64,000 bases of DNA from Vibrio aquaticus (lineage in GTDB: Bacteria; Pseudomonadota; Gammaproteobacteria; Enterobacterales; Vibrionaceae): positions 434,001 to 498,000 of the forward strand of contig NZ_RXZH01000002.1 of assembly GCF_003970385.1 (NCBI RefSeq), in the 5' to 3' direction. The notes beneath the pieces were generated by a model. That model saw only the letters and a program-made list of their open reading frames with translations. It was not told where the DNA came from and searched no databases. A program made the translations under genes and the position numbers. Position 1 is the stretch's first letter; each line of letters opens with the position of its first letter. Of this stretch, positions 50,898-58,764 are shown one piece after another.

Positions 50898-52151
50898 ATG
50901 GCAATTCTACAGATTGGTGCAGGCGGCGTTGGCTGGGTTGTTGCACACAAAGCAGCACAAAACAACGACGTACTAGGTGATATCACAATCGCATCACGTA
51001 CCGTGGGTAAATGTGAAAAAATCATTGAATCGATTCAGAAGAAAAATAACCTGAAAGATGCATCTAAGAAACTAGAAGCTCGTGCAGTGAACGCTGATGA
51101 TGTTGATGCACTTGTTGCGCTTATTAAAGAAGTTCAGCCTGACCTAGTAATCAACGCTGGTCCTCCTTGGGTAAACATGACCATCATGGAAGCGTGTTAC
51201 CAAGCGAAGGTGTCTTACCTAGATACATCTGTTGCGGTTGACTTATGCTCTGAAGGCCAGCAAGTACCACAAGCGTACGATTGGCAGTGGGGCTACCGTG
51301 AGAAGTTCGCAGAAGCGGGCATCACAGGTATTCTAGGTGCGGGTTTCGATCCGGGCGTAGTTTCTGTCTTCGCAGCGTACGCGGTGAAGCACCTTTTCGA
51401 TGAGATCGATACAATTGACGTAATGGACGTTAACGCAGGTGATCACGGTAAGAAGTTTGCAACTAACTTCGATCCAGAAACAAACATGCTTGAGATCCAA
51501 GGCGACTCTTTCTACTGGGAAAACGAAGAGTGGAAACAAGTACCTTGTCACTCTCGTATGCTCGAGTTTGAATTTCCAAACTGTGGTACGCACAAAGTGT
51601 ATTCTATGGCGCACGACGAAGTTCGCTCAATGAAAGAGTTCATCCCTGCAAAACGAATCGAGTTCTGGATGGGCTTTGGTGACAAATACCTAAACTACTT
51701 CAACTGTATGCGTGACATCGGCCTACTTAGCCCAGATCCGCTAACACTACATGATGGTACAGTTGTTCAGCCTCTGCACGTACTGAAAGCACTTCTTCCT
51801 GACCCAACGTCACTAGCACCGGGTTACAGTGGTTTAACGTGTATCGGTACTTGGGTTCAAGGTAAGAAAGATGGTAAAGAGCGTAGTGTATTCATCTACA
51901 ATAACGCTGACCACGAAGTCGCTTACGAAGATGTAGAGCACCAAGCGATCTCTTACACTACAGGTGTTCCAGCGATCACAGCTGCACTTCAGTTCTTCCG
52001 TGGCGAGTGGGCTGACAAAGGTGTGTTCAACATGGAACAGCTAAACCCAGACCCGTTCCTAGAAACGATGCCTGGCATTGGTCTAGATTGGCATGTACAG
52101 GAGCTTGAAGCAGGTCAAGGCTTACCGCTTATCCACGAACTGAACAAGTAA
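50898..52151 (+). CDS. carboxynorspermidine synthase (dehydrogenase)
   Basis: A 417-residue enzyme of the saccharopine-dehydrogenase-like family. The N-terminal Rossmann loop is ILQIGAGGVGWVVAHKAAQN (residues 3-22), followed by INAGPPWVN and a GAGFDPGVVSVFA block. It condenses 1,3-diaminopropane with aspartate semialdehyde using NADPH to give carboxynorspermidine. Placement between the diaminopropane-producing fusion enzyme and NspC confirms the step. GAGGTAAC precedes the ATG. It is followed by a palindromic repeat and a hairpin before nspC. Confidence 0.94.
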   Translation: MAILQIGAGGVGWVVAHKAAQNNDVLGDITIASRTVGKCEKIIESIQKKNNLKDASKKLEARAVNADDVDALVALIKEVQPDLVINAGPPWVNMTIMEACYQAKVSYLDTSVAVDLCSEGQQVPQAYDWQWGYREKFAEAGITGILGAGFDPGVVSVFAAYAVKHLFDEIDTIDVMDVNAGDHGKKFATNFDPETNMLEIQGDSFYWENEEWKQVPCHSRMLEFEFPNCGTHKVYSMAHDEVRSMKEFIPAKRIEFWMGFGDKYLNYFNCMRDIGLLSPDPLTLHDGTVVQPLHVLKALLPDPTSLAPGYSGLTCIGTWVQGKKDGKERSVFIYNNADHEVAYEDVEHQAISYTTGVPAITAALQFFRGEWADKGVFNMEQLNPDPFLETMPGIGLDWHVQELEAGQGLPLIHELNK

Positions 52152-52165
52152 TCTACAACACGCAT

Positions 52166-52259
52166 GAGATTCCCGATTACAGTCCTTCGTCCCTATCGGG
52201 AATGACGAGCTAGAGTCCGTCATTCCGTACAGTGAGGCACGAGCGTGATACGGAATCTC
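52166..52259. repeat. palindromic intergenic repeat element (REP-like)
   Basis: A compact element made of nested inverted repeats: outer GAGATTCC / GGAATCTC, inner GGAATGACG (52199-52207) / CGTCATTCC (52218-52226), and two side stems ATTCCCGAT / ATCGGGAAT and ATTCCGTA / TACGGAAT. The CGTCATTCC...GGAATCTC style matches repeats dispersed in vibrio genomes as I remember them. It lies between two genes of the norspermidine operon. Confidence 0.75.
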
Positions 52260-52297
52260 TATTAGCGTATTGGGATATTCTATTTGTCTACATTTAT

Positions 52298-52323
52298 AAA
52301 GCCGATGCAATAGCGTCGGCTTT
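52298..52323 (+). terminator. terminator-like hairpin inside the norspermidine operon
   Basis: An 11-bp stem with one G-T pair (AAAGCCGATGC / GCGTCGGCTTT), a 4-nt loop and a poor T-tract, 24 nt before nspC. Partial termination or protection of the upstream mRNA end is possible. Confidence 0.6.
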
Positions 52324-52347
52324 GTTCGACTTCATGGTGAATAAATA

Positions 52348-53481
52348 ATGCAAAAGAGCGAACTTAAAACCCCATACTTTATGATCAACGAAGATAAGTT
52401 GATTGAGAACCTTGAGAAAGCAAAACAGCTAAAAGAGATCTCTGGCGTGAAGCTAGTGCTAGCGCTGAAATGTTTCTCGACTTGGGGTGTTTTCGACATC
52501 ATCAAACCTTACTTAGATGGTACGACAAGCTCTGGTCCGTTCGAGGTAAAGCTAGGTCACGAAACTTTTGGTGGTGAAACTCATGCATACAGTGTGGGCT
52601 ATAGCGAAGATGATGTACGTGAAGTTGCTGACATCTGCGATAAGATGATCTTCAATTCACAGTCTCAGCTTGCGGCGTACCGTAATATTGTAGAGGGCAA
52701 AGCTTCAATCGGCCTGCGATTAAATCCAGGCGTAAGTTACGCAGGGCAAGATTTGGCAAACCCAGCACGACAGTTCTCACGTCTTGGCGTACAAGCTGAT
52801 CACATTAAGCCAGAAGTCTTTGAAGATATTGATGGCGTGATGTTCCACATGAACTGCGAAAACAAAGACGTAGACGCATTCATTGGTTTGTTAGATGCGA
52901 TCTCAGAGCAGTTTGGTGAGTACCTAGATAAACTGGATTGGGTAAGCATGGGCGGTGGTGTGTTCTTTACATGGCCAGGTTACGACATCGAAAAGCTTGG
53001 TCTTGCGCTTAAAGCCTTCTCTGAGAAGCACGGCGTTCAAATGTATTTAGAGCCAGGTGAAGCCATCATCACTAAGACCACGGATCTTGTGGTGACTGTG
53101 GTCGATATTGTAGATAACGTGAAAAAGACCGCGATTGTAGATTCAGCAACCGAAGCACACCGTCTAGATACGCTTATCTATGATGAGCCAGCCTCTATTC
53201 TTGAGGCGTCAGAAGAGGGTGAACACAACTATGTGATCGGTTCATGTTCATGTCTTGCTGGCGATCAGTTCTGTGAAGCGAGCTTCGACAAGCCACTAGA
53301 GATTGGTCAACGTTTGCATATTCTTGATAGTGCAGGCTACACCATGGTGAAATTGAACTGGTTTAATGGCCTGAGAATGCCTTCAGTATATTGTGAACGC
53401 TCGAACGGTGATGTTCAAAAGCTGAATGAATTTGATTATTCAGACTTCAAGCGTTCACTGTCACAGTGGTCAGTGAAGTAA
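52348..53481 (+). CDS. nspC: carboxynorspermidine decarboxylase NspC
   Basis: A 377-residue alanine-racemase-fold PLP decarboxylase. The PLP Lys lies in [10 protein letters not shown] (about residue 41), the glycine-rich phosphate site is near [10 protein letters not shown], and the active-site Cys region is [12 protein letters not shown] (about residues 300-311). It decarboxylates carboxynorspermidine to norspermidine, which controls vibrio biofilm formation. A weak GGTGA precedes the ATG. It is separated from the synthase gene by about 200 bp with a repeat and a hairpin, so it may have partly independent expression. Confidence 0.96.
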   Translation: MQKSELKTPYFMINEDKLIENLEKAKQLKEISGVKLVLALKCFSTWGVFDIIKPYLDGTTSSGPFEVKLGHETFGGETHAYSVGYSEDDVREVADICDKMIFNSQSQLAAYRNIVEGKASIGLRLNPGVSYAGQDLANPARQFSRLGVQADHIKPEVFEDIDGVMFHMNCENKDVDAFIGLLDAISEQFGEYLDKLDWVSMGGGVFFTWPGYDIEKLGLALKAFSEKHGVQMYLEPGEAIITKTTDLVVTVVDIVDNVKKTAIVDSATEAHRLDTLIYDEPASILEASEEGEHNYVIGSCSCLAGDQFCEASFDKPLEIGQRLHILDSAGYTMVKLNWFNGLRMPSVYCERSNGDVQKLNEFDYSDFKRSLSQWSVK

Positions 53482-53496
53482 TCTTCTAAAATGAAT

Positions 53497-53523
53497 AAAA
53501 ACCTCGCAAGCGCGAGGTTTTTT
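53497..53523 (+). terminator. terminator after nspC
   Basis: CCTCGC / GCGAGG stem with flanking A and T runs (AAAAACCTCGC...GCGAGGTTTTTT), 16 nt after the nspC stop. Confidence 0.9.
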
Positions 53524-53556
53524 ATATTGTTTATCGAGTTGATAGGAGAGCCCACA

Positions 53557-54069
53557 CTAGGCATCTACCATCACGCGTGTATCTTCACTGAGTGCTTCCA
53601 GCTCTTTTGCAACATCATCAATAAGCAGTTCTCTTGGCAGTCTCATAGCGATGTTTGCGGTGAATAAGCTTGAACTTACCCCACCACCACCAGCGATGAA
53701 GACACGCTGGCAATCCATATCAAGAATGCTGATCCCCTGTCCATCCAGAGCATGGGTAATTTCGTTGACGATACCGGCACGATCGCTTGAATCTAGACGC
53801 ACTTGGTAGATGGTCTCGGCACTATGACTGTGTGCATCAGAGTCAGTGATTTGTACCAATAAATCCGGGTGTTGGGTAAAGGACTCTTTAACCAGTGCTG
53901 CGTTTTTTTCTGGTAGCTCAATCTTAATAACAGCGGCTACTTGGCTTTCGATAAAGTTAATCTTACTGATTAACCATTTACCATCGTTCTCATGGGTGAC
54001 GGCGGCAAGTTGCTTGATTGTGGCAGGGTTTGCTTTCCCGACAAAGTTAACAATAAATGTACTGTTCAT
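53557..54069 (-). CDS. ACT-domain regulator, GcvR-like
   Basis: A 170-residue protein of two ACT domains (FIVNFVGKANPATIKQLAAV at the N-terminus; YQVRLDSSDRAGIVNEITHAL from about residue 88), like GcvR, the glycine-cleavage repressor partner. ACT domains bind amino acids and mediate dimer contacts. There is no DNA-binding domain. The start follows AGGAGG. It is convergent with nspC. A regulatory role in amino-acid metabolism is likely, but the target is unknown. Confidence 0.8.
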   Translation of the reverse strand: MNSTFIVNFVGKANPATIKQLAAVTHENDGKWLISKINFIESQVAAVIKIELPEKNAALVKESFTQHPDLLVQITDSDAHSHSAETIYQVRLDSSDRAGIVNEITHALDGQGISILDMDCQRVFIAGGGGVSSSLFTANIAMRLPRELLIDDVAKELEALSEDTRVMVDA

Positions 54070-54239
54070 GTGAGCCTCCTAGCGCTGAGTAAGGCGTGAT
54101 TGTTCAATCTCTACAGCGATGAAAGACGAACGGGTGCCTACGTTCAGTGTAGAAAGCTGCCAATATTTAGGTTTGAGCTAGGTCAAATATCTTATCTAAT
54201 CTATTGTCGGTATTATGATTATTGTGCTCCAGACACAAA

Positions 54240-54266
54240 AAAAGCAGCGATGATTCGCTGCTTTTT
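54240..54266. terminator. terminator of the DUF3943 gene
   Basis: 10-bp arms AAAGCAGCGA / TCGCTGCTTT around TGAT, with A and T runs on both sides; it works for the leftward DUF3943 gene. Confidence 0.85.
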
Positions 54267-54286
54267 CGGATTCTTATTTTTGGCTG

Positions 54287-55180
54287 TTAGAAGCTGATCT
54301 TCATTTCTACACCGTAGAAAACATTGTCGTAGCTTGCACCAGCATCCATTGCAAATTTAGCGGCGTCTTGATTACCGAACCAAGGGTTGCTGCTGTATTG
54401 GAATTCAGCGCTTCCGCCCCAAGCATCACTCACCCAACCGTGAATGTGACCAACAGGGTTCAAGAAGAAGAGTGTTACACCACCCATGGTTTCAGAGCCC
54501 ATCACTTCGCCACCTGAAGCTACGATATCTTGCTCGGCCTCAAACATCATTTCACCAACAACCGCACCGAAGAAAGGTGTGATGAAAATGTCTTGCCATG
54601 AGGGTACTTCAGCAAACGCTTCAACGCCGTATTCCCAGAAGAATGTCGACATGGTTGCTGAATACAGGAACGACTCAAATTCGTTAAAACCAGCATGACG
54701 TGCAGCTGTGTAGTACACACCGCCGAAGTAAGGGTGCATGATGTAGTTTAGGAAGTGCTCATCACGGTCCCAAACTGGGCCTGAAGTCACGTTGTCTTTC
54801 CACTTTGAACCTAGACCGCTGAGGTTACGATCTTCTTCGTCCCATTTAGTGATAGACTCGGGTAGCAGTGTCATCAAACCCACCGTTGCCACACTTAAAC
54901 CCAAAATCGTGTACGTTTGACCCATCAGGTAATCCCAATCTTTCTCACTTGAAACAGAAAGGTATTTAGGAATCCCTGGCTCTTCAAGTTTTAGGTCATT
55001 CTCGGTTAGACTCAGAGAATACGGATCGGATTTAAATTGGTAAGAGTTGTAGTAAAGCGTGTCTAGCTCCGCTTGATCTACTGTGTACGAAAATTCAATA
55101 TGCTGATTTGAATCATAAATATTGGCATTGGCACATGCAGATGCTGACATTAATAAAGCGGCGATGCTTTTTTTAAACAC
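54287..55180 (-). CDS. exported DUF3943 protein
   Basis: A 297-residue envelope protein. GTG at 55180 with GGAG at 6 nt spacing gives a clean signal peptide (FKKSIAALLMSASACANA), so it is preferred to GTG 55192. The mature part carries the DUF3943 core: YIMHPYFGGVYYTAAR (about residues 150-165), MSTFFWEYGVEAFAEVPSWQD and TPFFGAVVGEMMF. The final Phe and alternating pattern suggest an outer-membrane association. The function of the family is unknown. A Cys near the signal end (SACANA) does not fit a lipobox well. Confidence 0.82.
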   Translation of the reverse strand: MFKKSIAALLMSASACANANIYDSNQHIEFSYTVDQAELDTLYYNSYQFKSDPYSLSLTENDLKLEEPGIPKYLSVSSEKDWDYLMGQTYTILGLSVATVGLMTLLPESITKWDEEDRNLSGLGSKWKDNVTSGPVWDRDEHFLNYIMHPYFGGVYYTAARHAGFNEFESFLYSATMSTFFWEYGVEAFAEVPSWQDIFITPFFGAVVGEMMFEAEQDIVASGGEVMGSETMGGVTLFFLNPVGHIHGWVSDAWGGSAEFQYSSNPWFGNQDAAKFAMDAGASYDNVFYGVEMKISF

Positions 55181-55357
55181 GGAAAACTCCACTGATACGG
55201 TTTTTTAATGATCGGGTTCACAATTATCTATTAAAGTCGGAGTAATGGGAACCAGTATTTGTTCTAAATTAGAAACTTAGACGGTTTTCTGTGGATTTCC
55301 ATTGTATTTAATAAGTTAACCATCTAAATGTGTGAGATTTCCCATTAAGGATACAAA

Positions 55358-56599
55358 ATGTTGAAAATAGCCATGCTAAGTACTGGAGAAGAAGTTCTTC
55401 ATGGAGATATCGTTGACACTAACGCAGCGTGGTTGTCTCAACGCTTCTTTGAAAGTGGTTACAGTGTTACGAAGCGTTCAACAGTTGGAGATGAGCTACC
55501 AGCGCTTGTTGAAGAATTGATGATGTTGAGCTTTAACTGTGACATCGTGGTCGTTAATGGGGGCTTGGGTCCAACATCTGATGATCTGAGTGCCGAGGCT
55601 GCTGCATCAGCGGCTGAGCTTGAGTTAGAGCTATACCCAGAGTGGTTACAGCGTTTAGAGCAATTCTTCACTGCACGTGGCGTTACGATGCCAGAAAGCA
55701 ATCGAAAACAGGCGATGCTGCCTACAGGCTCTTTTATTCTAGACAACCCTATCGGGACGGCTTGTGGCTTTAAATTGAATTTTAATGATTGTGATTTCTA
55801 CTTTACTCCCGGCGTGCCGAGTGAGTTTAAACTCATGGTCGATCAACAAATCTTGCCAGATATCCGTCGAACGTTTCCTCAAGTTGTCGGACAGGAGTGC
55901 AGTAAGCTCTATACCTTTGGTACGTCAGAGTCTGCGTTGTCAGATAAGCTTGATAGAATGCAATTACCGCAAGGCTACATGCTCGGATACCGTTCTTACC
56001 TACCGTATATCGAAGTAAAGCTTTTCGGCCCTAAAGATGACTTGGACACCAGAGTAAAGCTGCTTCAGCTCATTTTTAGTCTGATTGAAAGCAACGTTGT
56101 GAGTATTGATGAGTCAATGCAAGAGCACGTTGGCCATTTGATCGAAGAGAAAAAGCTGTCTATCTCTACTGCGGAACAGTCCACTTACGGCTCGTTGTCA
56201 CAGTGGCTACAGTCACAAGAACTGTCAGCACAATATTGCGGTCATGGCTGGGTGTTAGGCGAAAGAGTGGCTTTGCAGGAAGGGAGCGAAGATGCGCTCG
56301 CCGCCGTATTGGCGTTAGCTGGAGCGACAAAAGACAAATGCTCTACGGATGTGTCCATTGTTACCGGTAAGGTGACCGATAAAACCTTTTCCATAGCATT
56401 AGCCGCGCCAGAAGGAGAGTGGGGACAAACCCTGTCTTTTAATCGAGATTACTCACGCAGTGAGCGTACTTTAGTCATAACAACCTTAGCGGCCGATATG
56501 CTGCGTCGTTATCTCAGCAATAAGCCAATGTTTGCGTCATACAGCTCATTAACAAGGAGCAAAGAGTTGTTTGTACCCGTCAGTGTTATCAGTGCATAA
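55358..56599 (+). CDS. CinA-family protein with degenerate amidase domain (YfaY-like)
   Basis: A 413-residue CinA-type protein. The N-terminal COG1058 domain is complete (LSTGEEVLHGDIVDTN, VVNGGLGPTSDD, TPGVPSEF). The C-terminal domain corresponds to the PncC nicotinamide-mononucleotide amidase but has TAEQSTYGSL where active PncC has AESCTGG, so the catalytic Ser is not in place and the pattern resembles E. coli YfaY. Amidase activity is unlikely; ADP-ribose-type hydrolysis by the first domain is possible. It is monocistronic. Confidence 0.88.
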   Translation: MLKIAMLSTGEEVLHGDIVDTNAAWLSQRFFESGYSVTKRSTVGDELPALVEELMMLSFNCDIVVVNGGLGPTSDDLSAEAAASAAELELELYPEWLQRLEQFFTARGVTMPESNRKQAMLPTGSFILDNPIGTACGFKLNFNDCDFYFTPGVPSEFKLMVDQQILPDIRRTFPQVVGQECSKLYTFGTSESALSDKLDRMQLPQGYMLGYRSYLPYIEVKLFGPKDDLDTRVKLLQLIFSLIESNVVSIDESMQEHVGHLIEEKKLSISTAEQSTYGSLSQWLQSQELSAQYCGHGWVLGERVALQEGSEDALAAVLALAGATKDKCSTDVSIVTGKVTDKTFSIALAAPEGEWGQTLSFNRDYSRSERTLVITTLAADMLRRYLSNKPMFASYSSLTRSKELFVPVSVISA

Positions 56600-56841
56600 G
56601 TATTCATGTGAAGGCTTTTTAGTGTTTGTCAAAAGTGACTGGTTCCCCATTCGGTAATAAGCAAATGATTGCAAAAGTTATTTCAAAGTGGGCGACTAAA
56701 TATTTTTTAATAACGTAATCGTATAAAGCTTAACCTGATGATTTTAAATAGAACCCGAAAATGTCTCGATTCTGAAACATACTTTTGGGTTTTTAAACGA
56801 TAAACTGACTGCATGTTTTGCCACGTTCTCAGGGGGAGAGT

Positions 56842-57081
56842 ATGTTCAGTCAATCAAAAATCCTTGTATGGTACCAAGTTGCTAGCCAAAAAGTTGTTTT
56901 AGGTGAGGCGCTTAGGGATGACTGTGAAGATGTCCTCTCTTTATGGCGACAAGCACCCAAAGAGAAGCCGGTAGAAAATAGCCTAGGCTATCACTTATCA
57001 CTGTTTGACGATGATGGTCGTGAAATTGGAGACAAAGCGGTTTCGATGTTAACGGCCGATGAGCTCTTGTCTCGAGCTTAA
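56842..57081 (+). CDS. small conserved hypothetical protein (79 aa)
   Basis: A 79-residue soluble acidic protein that I do not recognise, starting MFSQSKILVWYQVASQKVV. ATG 56842 follows a strong GGGGGAG site; an in-frame TTG at 56818 is less likely. A terminator follows 15 nt after the stop codon, so this is a complete transcription unit. No domain was identified. Confidence 0.7.
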   Translation: MFSQSKILVWYQVASQKVVLGEALRDDCEDVLSLWRQAPKEKPVENSLGYHLSLFDDDGREIGDKAVSMLTADELLSRA

Positions 57082-57095
57082 TTAACTTATACATA

Positions 57096-57127
57096 AAAAT
57101 AGTCAGCTTTCATGCTGGCTATTTTTT
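57096..57127 (+). terminator. terminator of the 79-residue gene
   Basis: 12-bp stem with one G-T pair (AAAATAGTCAGC / GCTGGCTATTTT), a 6-nt loop and further T. Confidence 0.85.
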
Positions 57128-57201
57128 ATGTGCGTACTTATTCAGTTGTTTCGAAAGGTTTTCGCTTGACGTTCGTGCTGGTGGTGATTTTTTTGATACA
57201 A

Positions 57202-57234
57202 AAAAGCCCTTTAGCAATTCACTAAAGGGCTTTT
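57202..57234. terminator. terminator of the nrdAB-yfaE operon
   Basis: Perfect 13-bp arms AAAAGCCCTTTAG / CTAAAGGGCTTTT around a 7-nt loop; flanking A run gives a T-tract for leftward transcription ending at yfaE. Confidence 0.9.
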
Positions 57235-57251
57235 CATAGAGAAGGGGAATA

Positions 57252-57530
57252 TTACGCGCGTTTCTCTTTTAGAGCATAATTTACGTCTTCGATTTCTATG
57301 TCAGACTTGGCTCTACAAATACACGGCAGAATTTCTTGTTCTTCTGTATAGGCCATAGCAAAACCAACGTATTCCACTTCGCCAGAGATAAGCTTGCAGC
57401 GACATGCACCACAGTGACCATCTCGACAATTATACTCAGGTTCCAACCCCGCGTTTTCCATCGTTTCTAAGATGGTGTTCGACGGGTGAGACTGAATAGG
57501 GGTAAAACCGTTAATTTTAAGCGTAGGCAT
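57252..57530 (-). CDS. yfaE: YfaE-like [2Fe-2S] ferredoxin for ribonucleotide reductase
   Basis: A 92-residue plant-type ferredoxin with cluster ligands in YNCRDGHCGACRC (about residues 33-45) and LPCICRAK (about 67-74). YfaE maintains the diferric-tyrosyl cofactor of NrdB. The ATG at 57530 is preferred to TTG 57539. It starts 15 nt after nrdB and closes the operon. Confidence 0.92.
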   Translation of the reverse strand: MPTLKINGFTPIQSHPSNTILETMENAGLEPEYNCRDGHCGACRCKLISGEVEYVGFAMAYTEEQEILPCICRAKSDIEIEDVNYALKEKRA

Positions 57531-57545
57531 AACTTTCAATATTCC

Positions 57546-58679
57546 TTAGAGCTCGAAGCCTTTGAAGTCGTCTGCACGTACATCACTGTCGATTTGACCG
57601 ACTAGGTACGATGAGATTTCCGCTTCTTGTGGCGCTACCTGAACGTTGTCAGACGATAGCCATGCATTGATCCAAGGAATCGGGTTTGATGTTGCTTCTG
57701 GGTAAGCAGCACCAAGACCAACCGCTTGCATACGAATGTTCGTAATGTACTCAACGTATTGGCAAAGAATGTCTTTGTTCAGGCCAATCATTGAACCATC
57801 TTTGAATAGGTATTCTGCCCACTCTTTTTCTTGCTCAGCGGCTTCTTTAAATAGGTCGAAACACTCTTGTTTACATTCTTCTGCGATTTGCATGAATGAG
57901 AAGTCATCTTGACCGTTACGAAGCAGGTTAATCATATGCTGTGTGCCGGTTAAGTGTAGCGCTTCGTCACGAGCAATTAGCTTGATGATTTTTGCGTTAC
58001 CTTCCATCAGTTCACGTTCAGCAAATGCAAACGAACATGCGAAACTTACGTAGAAACGGATCGCTTCTAGTGCGTTCACCGACATTAGGCACACGTACAG
58101 CTTTTTCTTTAGGTCGTGAAGCTTAACAGTGACTTCTTCACCGTTGATAGTGTGCGTGCCTTCACCGTAACGATGATAGTCGTTTGTCATCTGGATTAAG
58201 TCATCATAATAACGAGAGATGTCTTTCGCTCGTTTAAGGATGTGCTCGTTTTCTACGATGTCATCAAACACAAGACCTGGATCATTCACGATGTTACGAA
58301 TGATGTGTGTGTACGAACGAGAGTGAATAGTCTCTGAGAAAGACCAAGTCTCAATCCAAGTTTCTACTTCTGGTAGAGAAACAAGCGGCAGCAGCGCAAC
58401 GTTAGGGCTACGGCCTTGAATTGAATCAAGCAGTGTTTGGTATTTCAGGTTCGAGATGAAGATGTGTTTTTCGTGGTCTGGTAGCTTGTTGTAATCGATA
58501 CGATCGCTCGATACATCCACTTCTTCCGGACGCCAGAAGAAAGATAGTTGCTTCTCGATTAACTTCTCAAAGATTTCGAATTTTTGTTGGTCGTAGCGAG
58601 CCACGTTTACCGATTGACCAAGAAACATTGGTTCTTTCAGTTGGTCGTTTTTGTTTCGGTTAAAAGTACTGTAAGCCAT
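57546..58679 (-). CDS. nrdB: class Ia ribonucleotide reductase beta subunit NrdB
   Basis: A 377-residue protein carrying the diiron-tyrosyl radical cofactor for dNTP synthesis. The radical Tyr is in [11 protein letters not shown] (about residue 78 of this sequence's LKYQ block), with diiron ligands in the ENEH and [12 protein letters not shown] motifs. The short C-terminal tail binds NrdA. The ATG follows GAGG. It lies 85 bp after nrdA, with a hairpin between, and just before yfaE. Confidence 0.97.
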   Translation of the reverse strand: MAYSTFNRNKNDQLKEPMFLGQSVNVARYDQQKFEIFEKLIEKQLSFFWRPEEVDVSSDRIDYNKLPDHEKHIFISNLKYQTLLDSIQGRSPNVALLPLVSLPEVETWIETWSFSETIHSRSYTHIIRNIVNDPGLVFDDIVENEHILKRAKDISRYYDDLIQMTNDYHRYGEGTHTINGEEVTVKLHDLKKKLYVCLMSVNALEAIRFYVSFACSFAFAERELMEGNAKIIKLIARDEALHLTGTQHMINLLRNGQDDFSFMQIAEECKQECFDLFKEAAEQEKEWAEYLFKDGSMIGLNKDILCQYVEYITNIRMQAVGLGAAYPEATSNPIPWINAWLSSDNVQVAPQEAEISSYLVGQIDSDVRADDFKGFEL

Positions 58680-58699
58680 GATGCCTCAATTCCTTTTAT

Positions 58700-58720
58700 G
58701 CCCCTCTATAAAAGAGGGGC
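58700..58720. promoter_or_regulatory. hairpin between nrdA and nrdB
   Basis: Perfect 8-bp arms GCCCCTCT / AGAGGGGC with a 5-nt loop, about 20 nt upstream of the nrdB start (leftward). No T-run follows, so it may stabilise mRNA or tune subunit ratio rather than terminate. Confidence 0.5.
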
Positions 58721-58764
58721 GTTAAATTTTGTTAAGCCTTGATAATCCGATAGGGGATTATGGG

